From Chlamydomonas sphaeroides (Eukaryota; Chlorophyta; Chlorophyceae; Chlamydomonadales; Chlamydomonadaceae), in NCBI GenBank assembly GCA_001662425.1, contig BDDC01000024.1:94533-158532 (forward strand): 64,000 nucleotides of DNA, given 5' to 3'. Below the pieces are notes generated by a model. It made no database searches. It saw only the letters and a program-made list of their open reading frames with translations, and was not told the origin of the DNA. The translations under genes were made by a program, and so were the position numbers. Position 1 is the stretch's first letter; each line of letters opens with the position of its first letter. Shown here in pieces: positions 23,609-35,000 of this stretch.

Positions 23609-26600
23609 CTAGCTGCCGCCGCGCGGCCGGCCGGTACCGGCGGCACCGCCGCCAGCACCCCTCGGCACGTTGACAATCTTGGTGGGCAGATTGGGCGCGG
23701 CCTTGAGCACCTGCTCAATCGACACGAGCCGGCGCATCCGCTTCCGCGAGTTCACCTGGCCCGGCCCCACCGCTCCGCCCGCCAGCCGAACGTCCTCCTC
23801 CTCCTCGTTGGCCGGCGTGCGCTTGCGCCGCTGGCAGCGCCACAGCCGCAGCGCCTCGTACTGCTTGGACAGCGCCGCCGCATCGGCCGCCACGGCGAGC
23901 GTGGCCGCGTGCGCGGCGGCAGCAGCGGCCGGAGGGCCGCCGCCGGGTGCGGGGCCGGCAGCGGCGCCTGCGGCGCCGCCGCCCGAGGTGGACGCGGGCT
24001 GCCGGGAGCTGACGCGCAGTACGAGGCTGCCGGCCGGCAGCTGGCCCCAGCCCAGGAAGTAGCAGCCCTGCGCGTGGCGCGGGATGTTGTCCACCATCGG
24101 CGTCCTGAGGGCAGGCATGGGTCGAGAACGGGCGGCAGAGCGAGTTGAATGGCGTCTGGACGAAGTTTGGGCGCGGTGTTATTTCCAAGCCATGGACGTT
24201 GACCCTGCGGGATCCCACTGGAGCCTTCCCCCTCTACGGCCCGTGCTCCTCGCCGCCGCCACTCACGATGCCTCCTCGCTGACAGACACACACCAGGCCG
24301 CCGACGGCGCGTCCACATATCCGTCCCGCTCCACAAACAGCCGCCGCCAGCCCCAGGCTGACTGTAGCTGGGCGGTGTGGATGGCGGGGTCCAGGGGAAG
24401 CCGGTCGCCCTGCAGCAGGAGCGGGAGGCAAGGGGCGGCAGGCGTCAGCAGGGGCATGCGGATGCCAGGGCCAGGGGTCAACCTAGCGCGAAGTATGCGT
24501 GGGTGGACTTGCGTGCTTACGGCCCAACCCCAGCGTCGCAAGCCCAGCCCCTTACCTGGATTACCGTGCCCCGGCGCGGCCGCACCCAGCTCGAGTCCAG
24601 AGGCGTCACGTCCGTCGAGGGCCGGCACGGCGGCCGCCCCGCCATGGCCACCAGCAGCGGCGGCAGCGGTGGCGGGGCTGGCGGCGCCGCCGGCACGTCC
24701 GCTGCCCGAGCCTGCCGCTGCGGCGCGTCGGCGTACGGCATCGACGGTCCTGCCTCCGCGCCACCGTCCCAAGCGGCGGCGGCGGCGGCGGGCGGCACTG
24801 CCCCCGCCGCGGCCACTGGCGGCGTAGGCTCGCGCCGGTCCCGCGTGGGCGTGGAAAGGCGCATAACGAGCACCCCGGCACCCTTCTGAGCCATGCCCCA
24901 CCCCACCAGGGTCAGCCCTAGGAAGGCGCTGGGCACGCCGCGCAGGCACAGCAGCGGCTCGGTGCCGTCAGCCAGCGGCTGCAGCGAGGCGGGCCGCAGC
25001 ACGCCACCGCGAGCATCCGTCAGGCTGACCGGGTACGTCTGTGGAGGCAAGACGCACGACGCCAGAGGCAAGGGGAGCAGGTTGGCAGGCGACGCGCCCA
25101 CGCAATTGCTGGTGCCGTCGCTGTCCGTCCCCTCCCACGGCCAACGCCTCTGCTGCCCGCTGGCCCCGCCGCAAGGTCCCTGCCCCTGCGCTCACGTCCG
25201 GCAGCAGCACGCGGTCCAGCTCCGCCATCATGGCCCCCGGCAGGCAGGCGCAGTGCGCCACGTAGTCGCGCAGCACATCGGCCGTCACGTCCACCTGGGG
25301 GCGCGGGGGCCGGCATGGAGTTGCAAGGGGAGGAGGTTGCGGTGGGCACACGGCAGCCGACCTCAGAGCACACTGGGGCCAGGGGTCAGGCAGCGGAGCA
25401 TGCGATGGGTTGGTATGGGCGCCCAGTGCAGGGACGAGCGTGCCCGGCAGCTGCACCAACGCTGCCTGGGTGGTCCCCTGGCGCGGCATCCGGTGGCCCT
25501 CGGCCACAGCGCCGCGCACCTCGCATGCCGTCAGCGGCGCCGGCAGCTGCCCCGGCACCTGTCCGGCCGCGCCCGCGCGCGCCGCAGCGGCCTCGGCGGC
25601 TGCAGCGGCACTTGCGCTGGCGGCGCCATGCCGCAGAGCGGCGATGAAGTTGGGCGAGGCGGCCAGCAGCAGAAGCCGGCCGGAGCCGGCTGCCAGGCCA
25701 AAGCCCAGGAAGGTGTGGCCCGACACAACATCGGGCGGCGTCAGCAACGCAGCCGGAGGTGCACCACCGCCGCCGGGGAGGCTGCCGTCAGGCGGCAGCG
25801 TCAACGGGCACGTGTAGTCGAGCAGCAGAGGCGCGCCGTCACGCACGACGCCAACCTGTCGGGGGTTCAGGGCAGGGGGAATGGTTTGGCAACAAGGTCG
25901 GCAGCGCAAGGGCAAGCGCACGCGCCATCGGGGTACCGGCCCTTCACGGTGTGCTGCGGAGCCCTTATAATTAGCGAAGTGTGGGACGCCTACAGATGCA
26001 CAGTACCGGCTGTGACGCACCGACACACGTGAGCTTGAGCCGCGCCGCACGGGAGCCGGTAGCAGCGCCATGGGGATGGGCAGTGGGCCCCGGATCAAAG
26101 GACCCAGCGCCGCGCCGCGCCCACCGCCGCCGCCAGCGGCAGCGCCCAACGGCGACCAGGGCCGCTCCACGTGCGCGATGCGTAGCCGCTGGCGAACCTC
26201 CTCCAGGTGCTGCCGCAGCGCCGCCGCCACCGCCGCCACGCCGCCGTCGTCTTCGTCGTCGTCGTCGTCGTCGGTGATGACGATGACATCGGGTGTCGAA
26301 GGCGCGACCGGCGGCGCCGCCATGGCGGCTGGCGGCGGCGCCTGCAGTGGCGCGGTCGCGGCCACGACCGCCACTGGCGGGGCCTGCAGCGGCGCCGGCA
26401 CACGCTCGTGGCGAGACGCCTCGGCGGAGCTCTGTGGCGGCAGGTTGGCCGGCACTGGCCGCCGCGCCATGCCCGCCGTCGGTGGGACCTGCGGCACGGC
26501 CTGCCGGGGGACCAGCACGCCCAGGCCGCCGCTCGATCCGACACGCTGCGTGCGACCGCTCGGCGGCGGCAGAGGCGGCAGCCCCGACAACGCCGCCGGC

Positions 26601-28242
26601 GCCGGGGCCGCGCCTGCGCGCTTCATCCCACCCAGAGCCATGGCCGCTGCCGCGAGGGCGGCCGCGGCGGCGGCCTCCGCCTCGCCGCGCTCCGGCCCTG
26701 CCATGGCCGCGGGCATGCGCATGCGGCGGCCGGGCCGGGCTCCCTGCTCGGCGCGCTCGCGCGACTCGGAGCGCTGGCGCTTGCGGCCGTCGCCCGGGCC
26801 TCCGTAGTCGTTGCTGCGCGCTGCGTCCTGGTCCTGGTGCTTGCGTGGGTCGTCCGGGTCGGGCCAGTACTGCTGCCACACGTGGCAGGGGCAGCTGGGC
26901 GCGGGGAGAGGTGGGGGCAGTCGAGAACGGAGGGGATATGCATGGCTGCAGGCACTGCAGCAAAGCAACAACTGTAGGGACTCAAAGCACGTGTAGTGCG
27001 GGATGCGGAGAGGAGCAGGCGGCGACAGCCGAAGGAGCTGGCACCGAACAGCTCACGCCGTGGCGCCCTGCCGAATGCACATTCAGGAGTTTGAGCCGCC
27101 TCTTCCACACGCCGCTCACCTGCAGTACCCGTTGCGGAACGGGTTGTTGCGCAGCGGCTCCTTGGCACCCGCGACCTCGTCCCCGTCCTCCTCGCCGCTG
27201 CTGCTGGAGCCGCTGTTGCCGCTGCCCCCCGCGCTGCCGCTGCCGCTCTCGCTGCCGCTCTCGCTGCCGCTCCTGCTGCTGCTCCGGCCGCTACCCTCGT
27301 CGTCGCTGCCGTCCTCGGCTGCCGCGCCGCGCCGCGGCGCCGGCTCAAGCGCGCTCCGTCCCGAGGGCCGCGAGCGTCCGGCAGCTGCTGCAGCCCCCGA
27401 GTCAGTCAGCCCGCCCGCGCCAGTGACGGTCGCGGTCGAGTCGCCGCTGGCGGTGGTGTCGCTGCCACCGGGCGCCACCAAGTGCCCAGGCTTGCCAGCT
27501 GCAGCCGCTGGCCGTTCCGCGAGTGGGGAGGTGGTGGCGTCGGCAGGGGCAGCACAACCGCCCTTGCAGGGGCTGCCGGCGGCGCTGCAGGGGCAGCCGC
27601 GCCGCCGTAGGAGGTAATGAAGCTCGGTTTGGTTGACCTTTGGAGTTTAGGGGGACGGCAGGCGGCGGCGCGGGCCAGGCCGGAACACATCAGAACGCAA
27701 GGGGACGACTCAGCACCGTGCAGCAGGTCGCCGTGCAGGGGCAGATAAAGTGGTTCACTGACAGACAGCAACTTGCCTTGTCGACGGAGACCAGGTGGTA
27801 ACCAGCGTACTTGTCTAGGGCGTCGGTTTGGTTGAAGCTTAGTCGCAGACCAAACTGTGGCGCAGCAGCATGGAGAGCGTCAGAGGTGGCTTTGCGTGAC
27901 AGGCAGGAGCTGGGGCCCGGCCTCGAAAGAGGTCACATTTGCCACTGACCTGAGGGTCCTCGTGAACGACAGCTGCGTAGCGGGTGTTGTCACGCTTGCC
28001 GTCGGAAGAGACGGTCACGCTGAGGAGCTTTGGAAGCTGCCAGTAGAGTTTCTGTCGACCAAGGACAAGGGGCAGCGTCTTGGGTGACGACAGCAGGGCT
28101 AAAGCTTCCCGAGTCAACGTCAGGCCCGTGCTGATACACGGCGCACCTGCTTGATGTACCAGCTCCATGGCAGCACAAAGGGCGTCGGGACCTCAGCGTT
28201 GATGTTCAGCCGGACAGGGCGGGGTGGGACGAGAGCACGGCC
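23609..28242 (-). CDS. Large protein of unknown function; N-terminus not resolved
   Basis: Exons (complement): 28242-28147, 28078-27950, 27854-27777, 27637-27120, 26894-26051, 25855-25457, 25294-25196, 25038-24556, 24409-24267, 24104-23609; at least 1,094 aa, phases consistent. I do not recognise the family. The N-terminal 101 residues look globular (LPWSWYIKQ; KLYWQLPKLL; DNTRYAAVVHEDPQFGLRL; DKYAGYHLVSVDK). Next come a Cys cluster (CPCSAAGSPCKGGC), a Ser/Gly/Glu low-complexity region, a second Cys patch (YCSCPCHVWQQYW), a basic segment, and a SUMO-interaction-like DVIVITDDDDDDEDD. The C-terminal half repeats a strand pattern: HTFLGFG..GRLLLLAAS, LTLVGWG..GVLVMRLS, CYFLGWG..GSLVLRVSS. The C-terminus is basic (NSRKRMRR). 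A nuclear role is suggested by composition only. The first listed exon opens at an acceptor, so an upstream exon is missing; a 6-codon ATG exon at 28733-28716 is possible. The intron at 27776 has a GC donor. Confidence 0.6.
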
Positions 28243-29081
28243 CTGCGAGGTTGGCACGGTAGACGCATGTGAGCAAGAGTTGCAGCAAGCAGAGTAGGGG
28301 GGGCGCGTGTTGGGGGCGTAGGCCTGGGGTAAGGGGAGGGGCACGCGCGCTGTGTGGCTGCGGTCAACGCTCGGTCAGGTTTAAGGCGCCCCAGCCGTGT
28401 CAGTGCATTGACTTTTCAATGTATTCTCCATGATGACGGTCAAGAAACCGACAACGCATGCAGCGGGCAAAGTGAGTTCGTTCAAACCAAGTTCTGCGCT
28501 GCTTTGCCGTCGCAGCGGTGCCCAGATATGCTAGGGGCTTCGAAAAATGATACGCTGCAGGGTCAAGTCGACGTGGCGTGCAGCGGGCAGCTGCTTGGTA
28601 GCGGCATCCTTAATTTCGTGCAAACAAACAGTCTCAGGCCGCTGCAGCTGATTTGGGCTGCCTTGTCATGGCATTTGTAGAGCAACATAAGAGCCACAGC
28701 AGCCAAGTCTCTCACCCCTCGGCCTCGGTCCATATGCCCCAAGCGCAAGCTGCGTATCGGGTTTTTTCAGGCTTGCGTTATAAAAGTGGTCAACTATGCA
28801 GGTTATGGCTAGCACTGTGGTGGCGAACGACCTTCTCGCAGCGGTGATTGCCCTTCGCGATGCACCGACGGGCCCGAGCCGTGTCTAAACCTTCCTGAGA
28901 ACCAGCTAAACAAACTTGCGCTACTATATCTACCTACCTCCTTAGCACCCGGACTATATTTGCGTTGCTTCGACTGCCTGTTAACCGCGACCTTACTAGC
29001 GCCACGTAGGATAGTAGCCGGTCACCTCAGCGTACATGCATTAGCAAGCAAAGGAGCACTTTCGAGGTTGTCTGCGGCAGC
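28243..29081. promoter_or_regulatory. Divergent upstream region between the unknown (-) gene and the prominin-like (+) gene
   Basis: 839 bp of lower GC than the flanking genes, between a minus-strand gene start (exact start unresolved) and the plus-strand ATG at 29082. It probably holds the first exon of the minus gene and both promoters. Two partly similar segments containing GCAGCGGGCA occur near 28460 and 28579. No clear core promoter element was assigned. Confidence 0.4.
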
Positions 29082-32000
29082 ATGGCAAATGCAACGAACG
29101 TTACCATCACAGCCCACGCATACAATTTAGATGTGTGCCCGGACGAGAAGTGGAAGGTAAGGTCGCACTCGGCCACCTGATGCTACGCAGCTGCTGCTGT
29201 CGGCTGGTCGGGCATGCCACGCCGCTCCTTGTATTTTTGTGCCGCGACGCCAAAGCCAAGACCTCAAACGTCCTCGATAGCTCCCGTCATGCATTCTAGT
29301 GCGCTAGTTGGTGCGCGGCGCAGGCAAACCTGCCTGTAGAGGCGCCCATCCCGTCCCATCGCACGGTCCCACCCCCGCCACCGCTGCCCCGCGCTGTTGC
29401 TATGCTCTGCGGCCCTGTGACGGTCGGCCACCTTCGCAGCTCCCATCACAGCCGCCTTCACAGCCCCTATCACAGCCACAATCATCAAACGTGGGCAGCG
29501 CCTCAAGCAGCGGCGGCGCAGTCAGTCCACCCGGCCCAGCGAGTTGCCGAGCCCACCCGCACCGTCCGCGACCAGGTCACTCACCTGCCGCCCAAAGCCG
29601 GGCCGCCCTCCCTCAGTACCGCCATCCCCGAATCCTCGTCACGTGCCACCTCCGCCTCCTCCTCGGCCTGGCGTCGCCGGGCAGAGCTTGTCTTAATGTC
29701 CGCCGCATCGATCCGGCCGTCTGCCGGCACGTGTTCCGGGCAGTCCTGGCAGTGCAAAGCAGTCCCACACCAGAGCCCGACACGCCAGCGCTCCCCAAAT
29801 TTCAGCTGACGAGAGACCCTGTGCCGCCCCGTGCCTGCGTTCCTTTCACGTGCGCGCTGCGTCGTGCCTTCAGGACCTGGTCTTTCTGAAGGGCCCCTCG
29901 TCCCCGGCGACGTTCTCAAATGTCACCGAATGGGATTCATCAGACGTCCAGGTGCGGCCCTAGCGCCAGGCGCCGCGAGCCTGGGCCAAGCCCCCACGCA
30001 TCCCTCGCTGGCTGCCCGCCTGCGCATCGGCCGCTGCTGCGAGCTCCGCAGCACCCCTAGCCGGCAAACGCACGAGCACCAACACCCCTGCTGCACAGTC
30101 GCGCGGGCGCTTGCCTGGCCCCTGCGGTCCCGACATCCCGTACGCACCGCCCGACCCCTGTGCGCCGCGCTCAACCCTTCCCCAGGACTACATCAACAAG
30201 ACCCTCATCCCACAAATCCAGGCGGTGAGCTCACGCCCGGTGCCAGGGTCGGCACCAGAAGCAGCGGTCGGCAGCTGCGTGTGCGGGCCTGGTGGGCCCC
30301 TGAGCGCCCGCCGCCCGGCCCCCAAGTGACGCGCACGCCCCCGGGTACCACGCTCTGCCGACGCGCCAACTGACGTCCGCTTGGCGCGTGTGCCCTCACT
30401 CAGAACATCGTGTTCGCCATCATGGCGGCCCTGGCGCTCATCACCTTCCTGCTGTGGTGAGCCCCGCGGTCCGGTCGCGATGCACGGGGCCGCCGCGCTG
30501 CCCGGCAGAGCTGGTTCGCGGCAGAGGACCAGGGGCCGCGGAATGGCGCTCGACAGGGAGGATGGGCCGCAGCCCAGCATGCGCAGCGCTGCACCGCGAC
30601 AGGGGCCCCCGTGGCCCGCCTGGTCCGCACACGCGCACGGCTGCTCGTGCGGCGCCATGCGCTTCTGCCTGGAGCCGGCGGCGCTGGCTGCTGCGAGTTG
30701 CGCTCAACCGTGGGGCGCAGCGCAGCGCTGGGCGCAGCCACCGCTGCGGTGGCGAGGCTGTGCCGGGCTGGGACAGCAGGCGGGAGCGGCACAGGCACCG
30801 GGCATGCGTGCGGCTTGGTGCGATGGCTCGTGCGCTTGGGCCAAGCGCCGCTGGAGAGCCAGCCGCAGCCGGCTCGCTGCTGGCGCGCAGCCAAGCGCCG
30901 ACCCGACTGTTCGTCACCAGCTGTTGGCACAACTGATGCCGCTCACGCCTCCCGCTGCTGATCCCCCGCTGCGCCTCCCGCTGCTGATCCCCCGCTGCGC
31001 CTCCCGCTGCTGATCCCTCGCCCCCGCCCACCCCATCTGCCCATGCTCCCAGGCGCCTGTTCCGGCGCTGCTGCATGTGCTGCTGCATGAGGCAGTCGTG
31101 CGCCAACAGGCGCAGCGAGGCGAAGCCGGAGCAGGTGCTCGGCGGCTGGGGCTACTGGGTCATGAAGGTGGGCGCCGGGGCGGGCCTGGCGGGGGACGGC
31201 GGTTTGGGCGGCGGGCTGGCGGGGTGCACGTGTGCTGCAGAGAAGGGCGGTGGTGACTGGTGAAAGGCACTTGGGACTCGCGAGCGGACCATCCAGCGGC
31301 AGGCTACTGAGCGGCGGGCTGGCTGGGCGAGGTGTGTTCTGCACCGGAGCGCGGGCGCCAGGGCGTGGTCGTGTTGTGCAGGTGGCAGGGCGCGGTGGGC
31401 AGCGCATGTGAGCACATAGCCCGAGGGCTGGGTGGGGCGCAGAAGCAGGCAGCGGAGCAGAGCTCTGCGCTGGCAACACTTGCGCTGGCAACACTAGCGG
31501 ACGAGCCATTCCTCGTTGCTTGAGGGCCGCGGTGAAGCAGCGCCTGCTGTATGTGGAGGGGGCCGGGGCGGCTGCACCGCGCTCCACCGCGTCTGGCGCA
31601 TGCCGAGCTGACCACCCCGCTTCAAGGTGTGCTGCGCGCGCCCGCGCCGCTCGTCAGCCGTGCGTCGCTCACCTTGCTCGCTCGCAATGGGTCGCCCGCC
31701 GCAGGGGCTGGTGTTTCTCTTGGCAGTGGCCGCCTGGTGCATGATGATAGCAGGTGCCGAAGGGGGCCGGGGCGGGGGAGGGGCGGCCGCTGCGAGGCCA
31801 GGGCACCGGGCGCCGGCCCTTGCCCGGTCAGGGCGCGGGGCCAGCCCGGCTGGGACTTGCAGCTAGCGGTAGCAGGGGGTCCTTGCGGCCGCGCCGCCTG
31901 GCTTGAAGCCGTGCTCGAACGGTGTACCACCGGGCCCGGGGCGCGGCGCATAACGTGCGCCCGAACGCCCTGGCGCCCACGAGCGGGGGGGTCCAGGGGG

Positions 32001-35000
32001 CCTGCCTCACTCCGTTCGCTCGCTGCCCGCCGGTCCGCAGGCTGCGCCACGGCGGAAAAGCACCTGGCGTCGGAGATCTGGGGTCCGCTGGATAATATCC
32101 AGGTCTACGTCAAGAGCATCACCGTGCAGATGGGTGAGCAAGCTGGCGGTACCGCGCATGCCTGCCTACCCCGGTGCTAGCTGCCAGGCCATCAAACTGC
32201 GCCCGGCGCTGCGTTCCGCCTGCCCCCCCCCCCGTCACCGCCGGCAGCCCGGCAGCCGCCAGCCCGCGGTGCCCGACGCCAGCTCGCTCTGCGTCCCCCC
32301 AAACCTGGCTCATCACCGGCCACCGCGCGTTCCTTGCCCGCGCTGCTGCCATTCCAGCAGCCAGCCTCCAGCAGGCCACTAACAGACGCGGGCGCCGCGT
32401 TCCGCGCATCAGGGTCGCGCCCCAGCCTGCTGCGCCAGCTCCGGACTTGCTTGACGCGCGTCTTGCATACATACCTCCGAACTGTGCCAAACTTTCCCCA
32501 ACACGCAGACTCGCTATCCATGAGCCTGGGCAACGTGAACCCCATCCTCGACAACTTCACCGACATTGCCAACAATGACATCAACTTTGCAGACATCAGA
32601 CTGCACATCGGCAACATCGGCACCTACTTGGACGCCGCCGACGCCAACCCCAGCGAGCTCGCCACGGCGCTGGACTTTCTGGCCAACGGCGCCACGAACG
32701 TGCGCAACGACATCACCTCCACCTCCAACACCATCACGGGTGAGGGGTTGGGGTGGGCAGGGCGGGCGGGCGGGCGGATGCAGGCGATGCACAAGCCGCC
32801 AGCAGCCCTGGTGCTCGGCCTTGTGCGTCTCGTCCCGCGTGCTGCTGTGGCACGTGCGCTGGAGTTCATGGCCGCCACACGGCCGAGGCCCCCGAGAGCC
32901 GCACGCAATCGTCGACCCCCTCGCCTCGGCCCGCTGCCCGCTGCCCGCTGCCGCCTTGTTCGTTCGACAAGGCGCAGCGGCAGAGTCTGGATCTCCCTGC
33001 ACGTGACGCGCCCTTGGCTGGTGTCTGTCCGTGTCGTCTGACGCCCACTCGCCGACCTCGCGCCCCTGCCCGTGCCGCCCTGTGCGTACAGCGCTGCAGC
33101 CGAGGCTGGGCACCTTCTCCACCGGCGTCGGCTACCTGGGCAACTCCGTGGCCATGTTCACCGCCTACGCCAGCAACCTGAGCGCCCTCAACACGCAGTT
33201 CACAACGCTGTCAACGGCGACGCTCCCGTGAGTCCGCGTGTGCCACGGGCCGCGGGCTCGGTGCGGCGCGGCGCGGCAGCATTGGGCCTGCCGAGCTGTG
33301 CGTTAATTATTTCGTTTTCGAGGGTGGGCTGCAGACGCACCGGTCTGAAGGGGCGACGCACGCGCTTACTTGCAGGTACAACCCGGCCGCCCTGGAGGCG
33401 GCTATGGCCGTGGCCAACGTGACTGTCTGGAAGCCGCAGGTTCGTAGGTTCCATCAGCTTAGACGGCCACTAAAAGCTTTCTATCACAGCTGTAATACCT
33501 GTGATAGGCTATGACGGGCATGCAAGGAGGCCTGCTGCAAGCCGCAGGCGTGTGGTGCGGGGCGGCAGCCCCATTCACGCTGCACGCCGGTGTCCCAGCC
33601 GGTGCCGCCGCCGCATGACGCCCATCGCCCATCGGCCCCTCCCCCAATGCTGCAAGCAAGCCGACGCATGGCGGGCACGTTAGTACCCACATAACACGCC
33701 CGCCCGTGTCGCGCAGGTGGACGCCATGCTGTCGGCGATCGACTTCATGAAGGACGTGCAGGCCAACAAGACGCTCGGCAACCTGGCGACCCAGCTGCGG
33801 ACCATGAGCACCACTGTGAACCGACTCAAGGACCTGGTGAGCGGCGGCAGCGGCATGTGGGCAGCGGCGGCAGGGCGCCCGGGCCCGGCGGCGAAGGCGA
33901 GGCCGTAGGGGGCTGCCTTTGGCGCTTGGGCGCGGCGCAGGGCCGGGGTCAGCCCTAGGACTCAGCGGCTGAGGGGAGGTGCAAAAGCGCAGTGGCTGCG
34001 TCGAGGTCTATGGAGCTATGCTCGCTGGAGAAGTCGTCCACTGTGATGTGCCATACTCTCCTCGCCCGACCTGCAACAGATCGTCAGTGCGGACGGCGCT
34101 ATTGCCAAGTACACGGCGCTGTGGGGCCGCTTCGAGGCCTCCTTCCAGGCGCTTTTTGACCGCAGCGACCACATCCAGGTGCGTGGGGGCTGCGGGGGCT
34201 GTGGTCCAGGCGGCTACGGGGGCTACAATCCAACGGCTGATGTGGTGAAGGGTTTGGGTCCAGCAGAGGACCCCGCCCAAGCCGCCGTATGAGGGCAGCT
34301 TGCCGGATCCAGGTTCCAGCATCCTGGGACTGACACGAACCACAACGCGCCCCTGCAGACGGTTGTTCTGGGCTTCGACACCAAGACGCAGCAGCAGCTC
34401 ACAAAGCTTCGCAGGTGCGCAGCACCAGGGCTCGTGAGCGCCCGTGCACACCACCGCCAGCGCTGGCAGTGCCGTTGGTGACACGCGTGCTGTCGGCGGC
34501 CCCACCTCGTCTCACGCGCTGTCAATCCCGGCCCGTGGGCGCCGCTCGGGTTGGGCCGACGACGCCGTCCGTTGTCCCACGCCACATGCGCCGTGGCCGG
34601 CTGAAGAGCAGCTTAGCTGCCGGTGTCCGGGCCACAAGTCGCCGCGGCGGCATGGCCAGCCGCTGCTGCGCCCTGCCCTGCCCCCGAGCGCTGTCACGAC
34701 GCACCGCGCGGCGCTGCCTCCCGCGCCCTGCCTGTCACCGCACGCAGCATCTTCGATCGGGTGCGCGAATTCATGGCGAAGACCGCCAGCAAGGACACGC
34801 CCGCGGCGCTGGTCACCCAGCTGAGGCTGCTGGCAACGGAGCTCAACATGGGCCAGACGGATAGCCTCATCACCACGCTGACCAACATCCAGGTGCGGTA
34901 GCAACCTAGCGGCCCAAGCACGGCGCGGCCCCCTGGCGGCGCTGTGGGCCATCCCCAGCCGCAGGGCAAGCGCAACTCTGCACCGCGCCGTGCGCTGATG

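Noticed and set aside
28440..28680. Two GCAGCGGGCA-containing segments as a tandem repeat
   Set aside because: Similarity is limited to short patches with different spacing; not enough to call a repeat unit.
29308..29889. Possible extra exons in the 717-bp first intron of the prominin-like gene (for example a Pro-rich frame at 29326-29416)
   Set aside because: Exon 29082-29156 joins exon 29874-29951 in phase 0 and the resulting N-terminus is continuous; no extra exon is needed.
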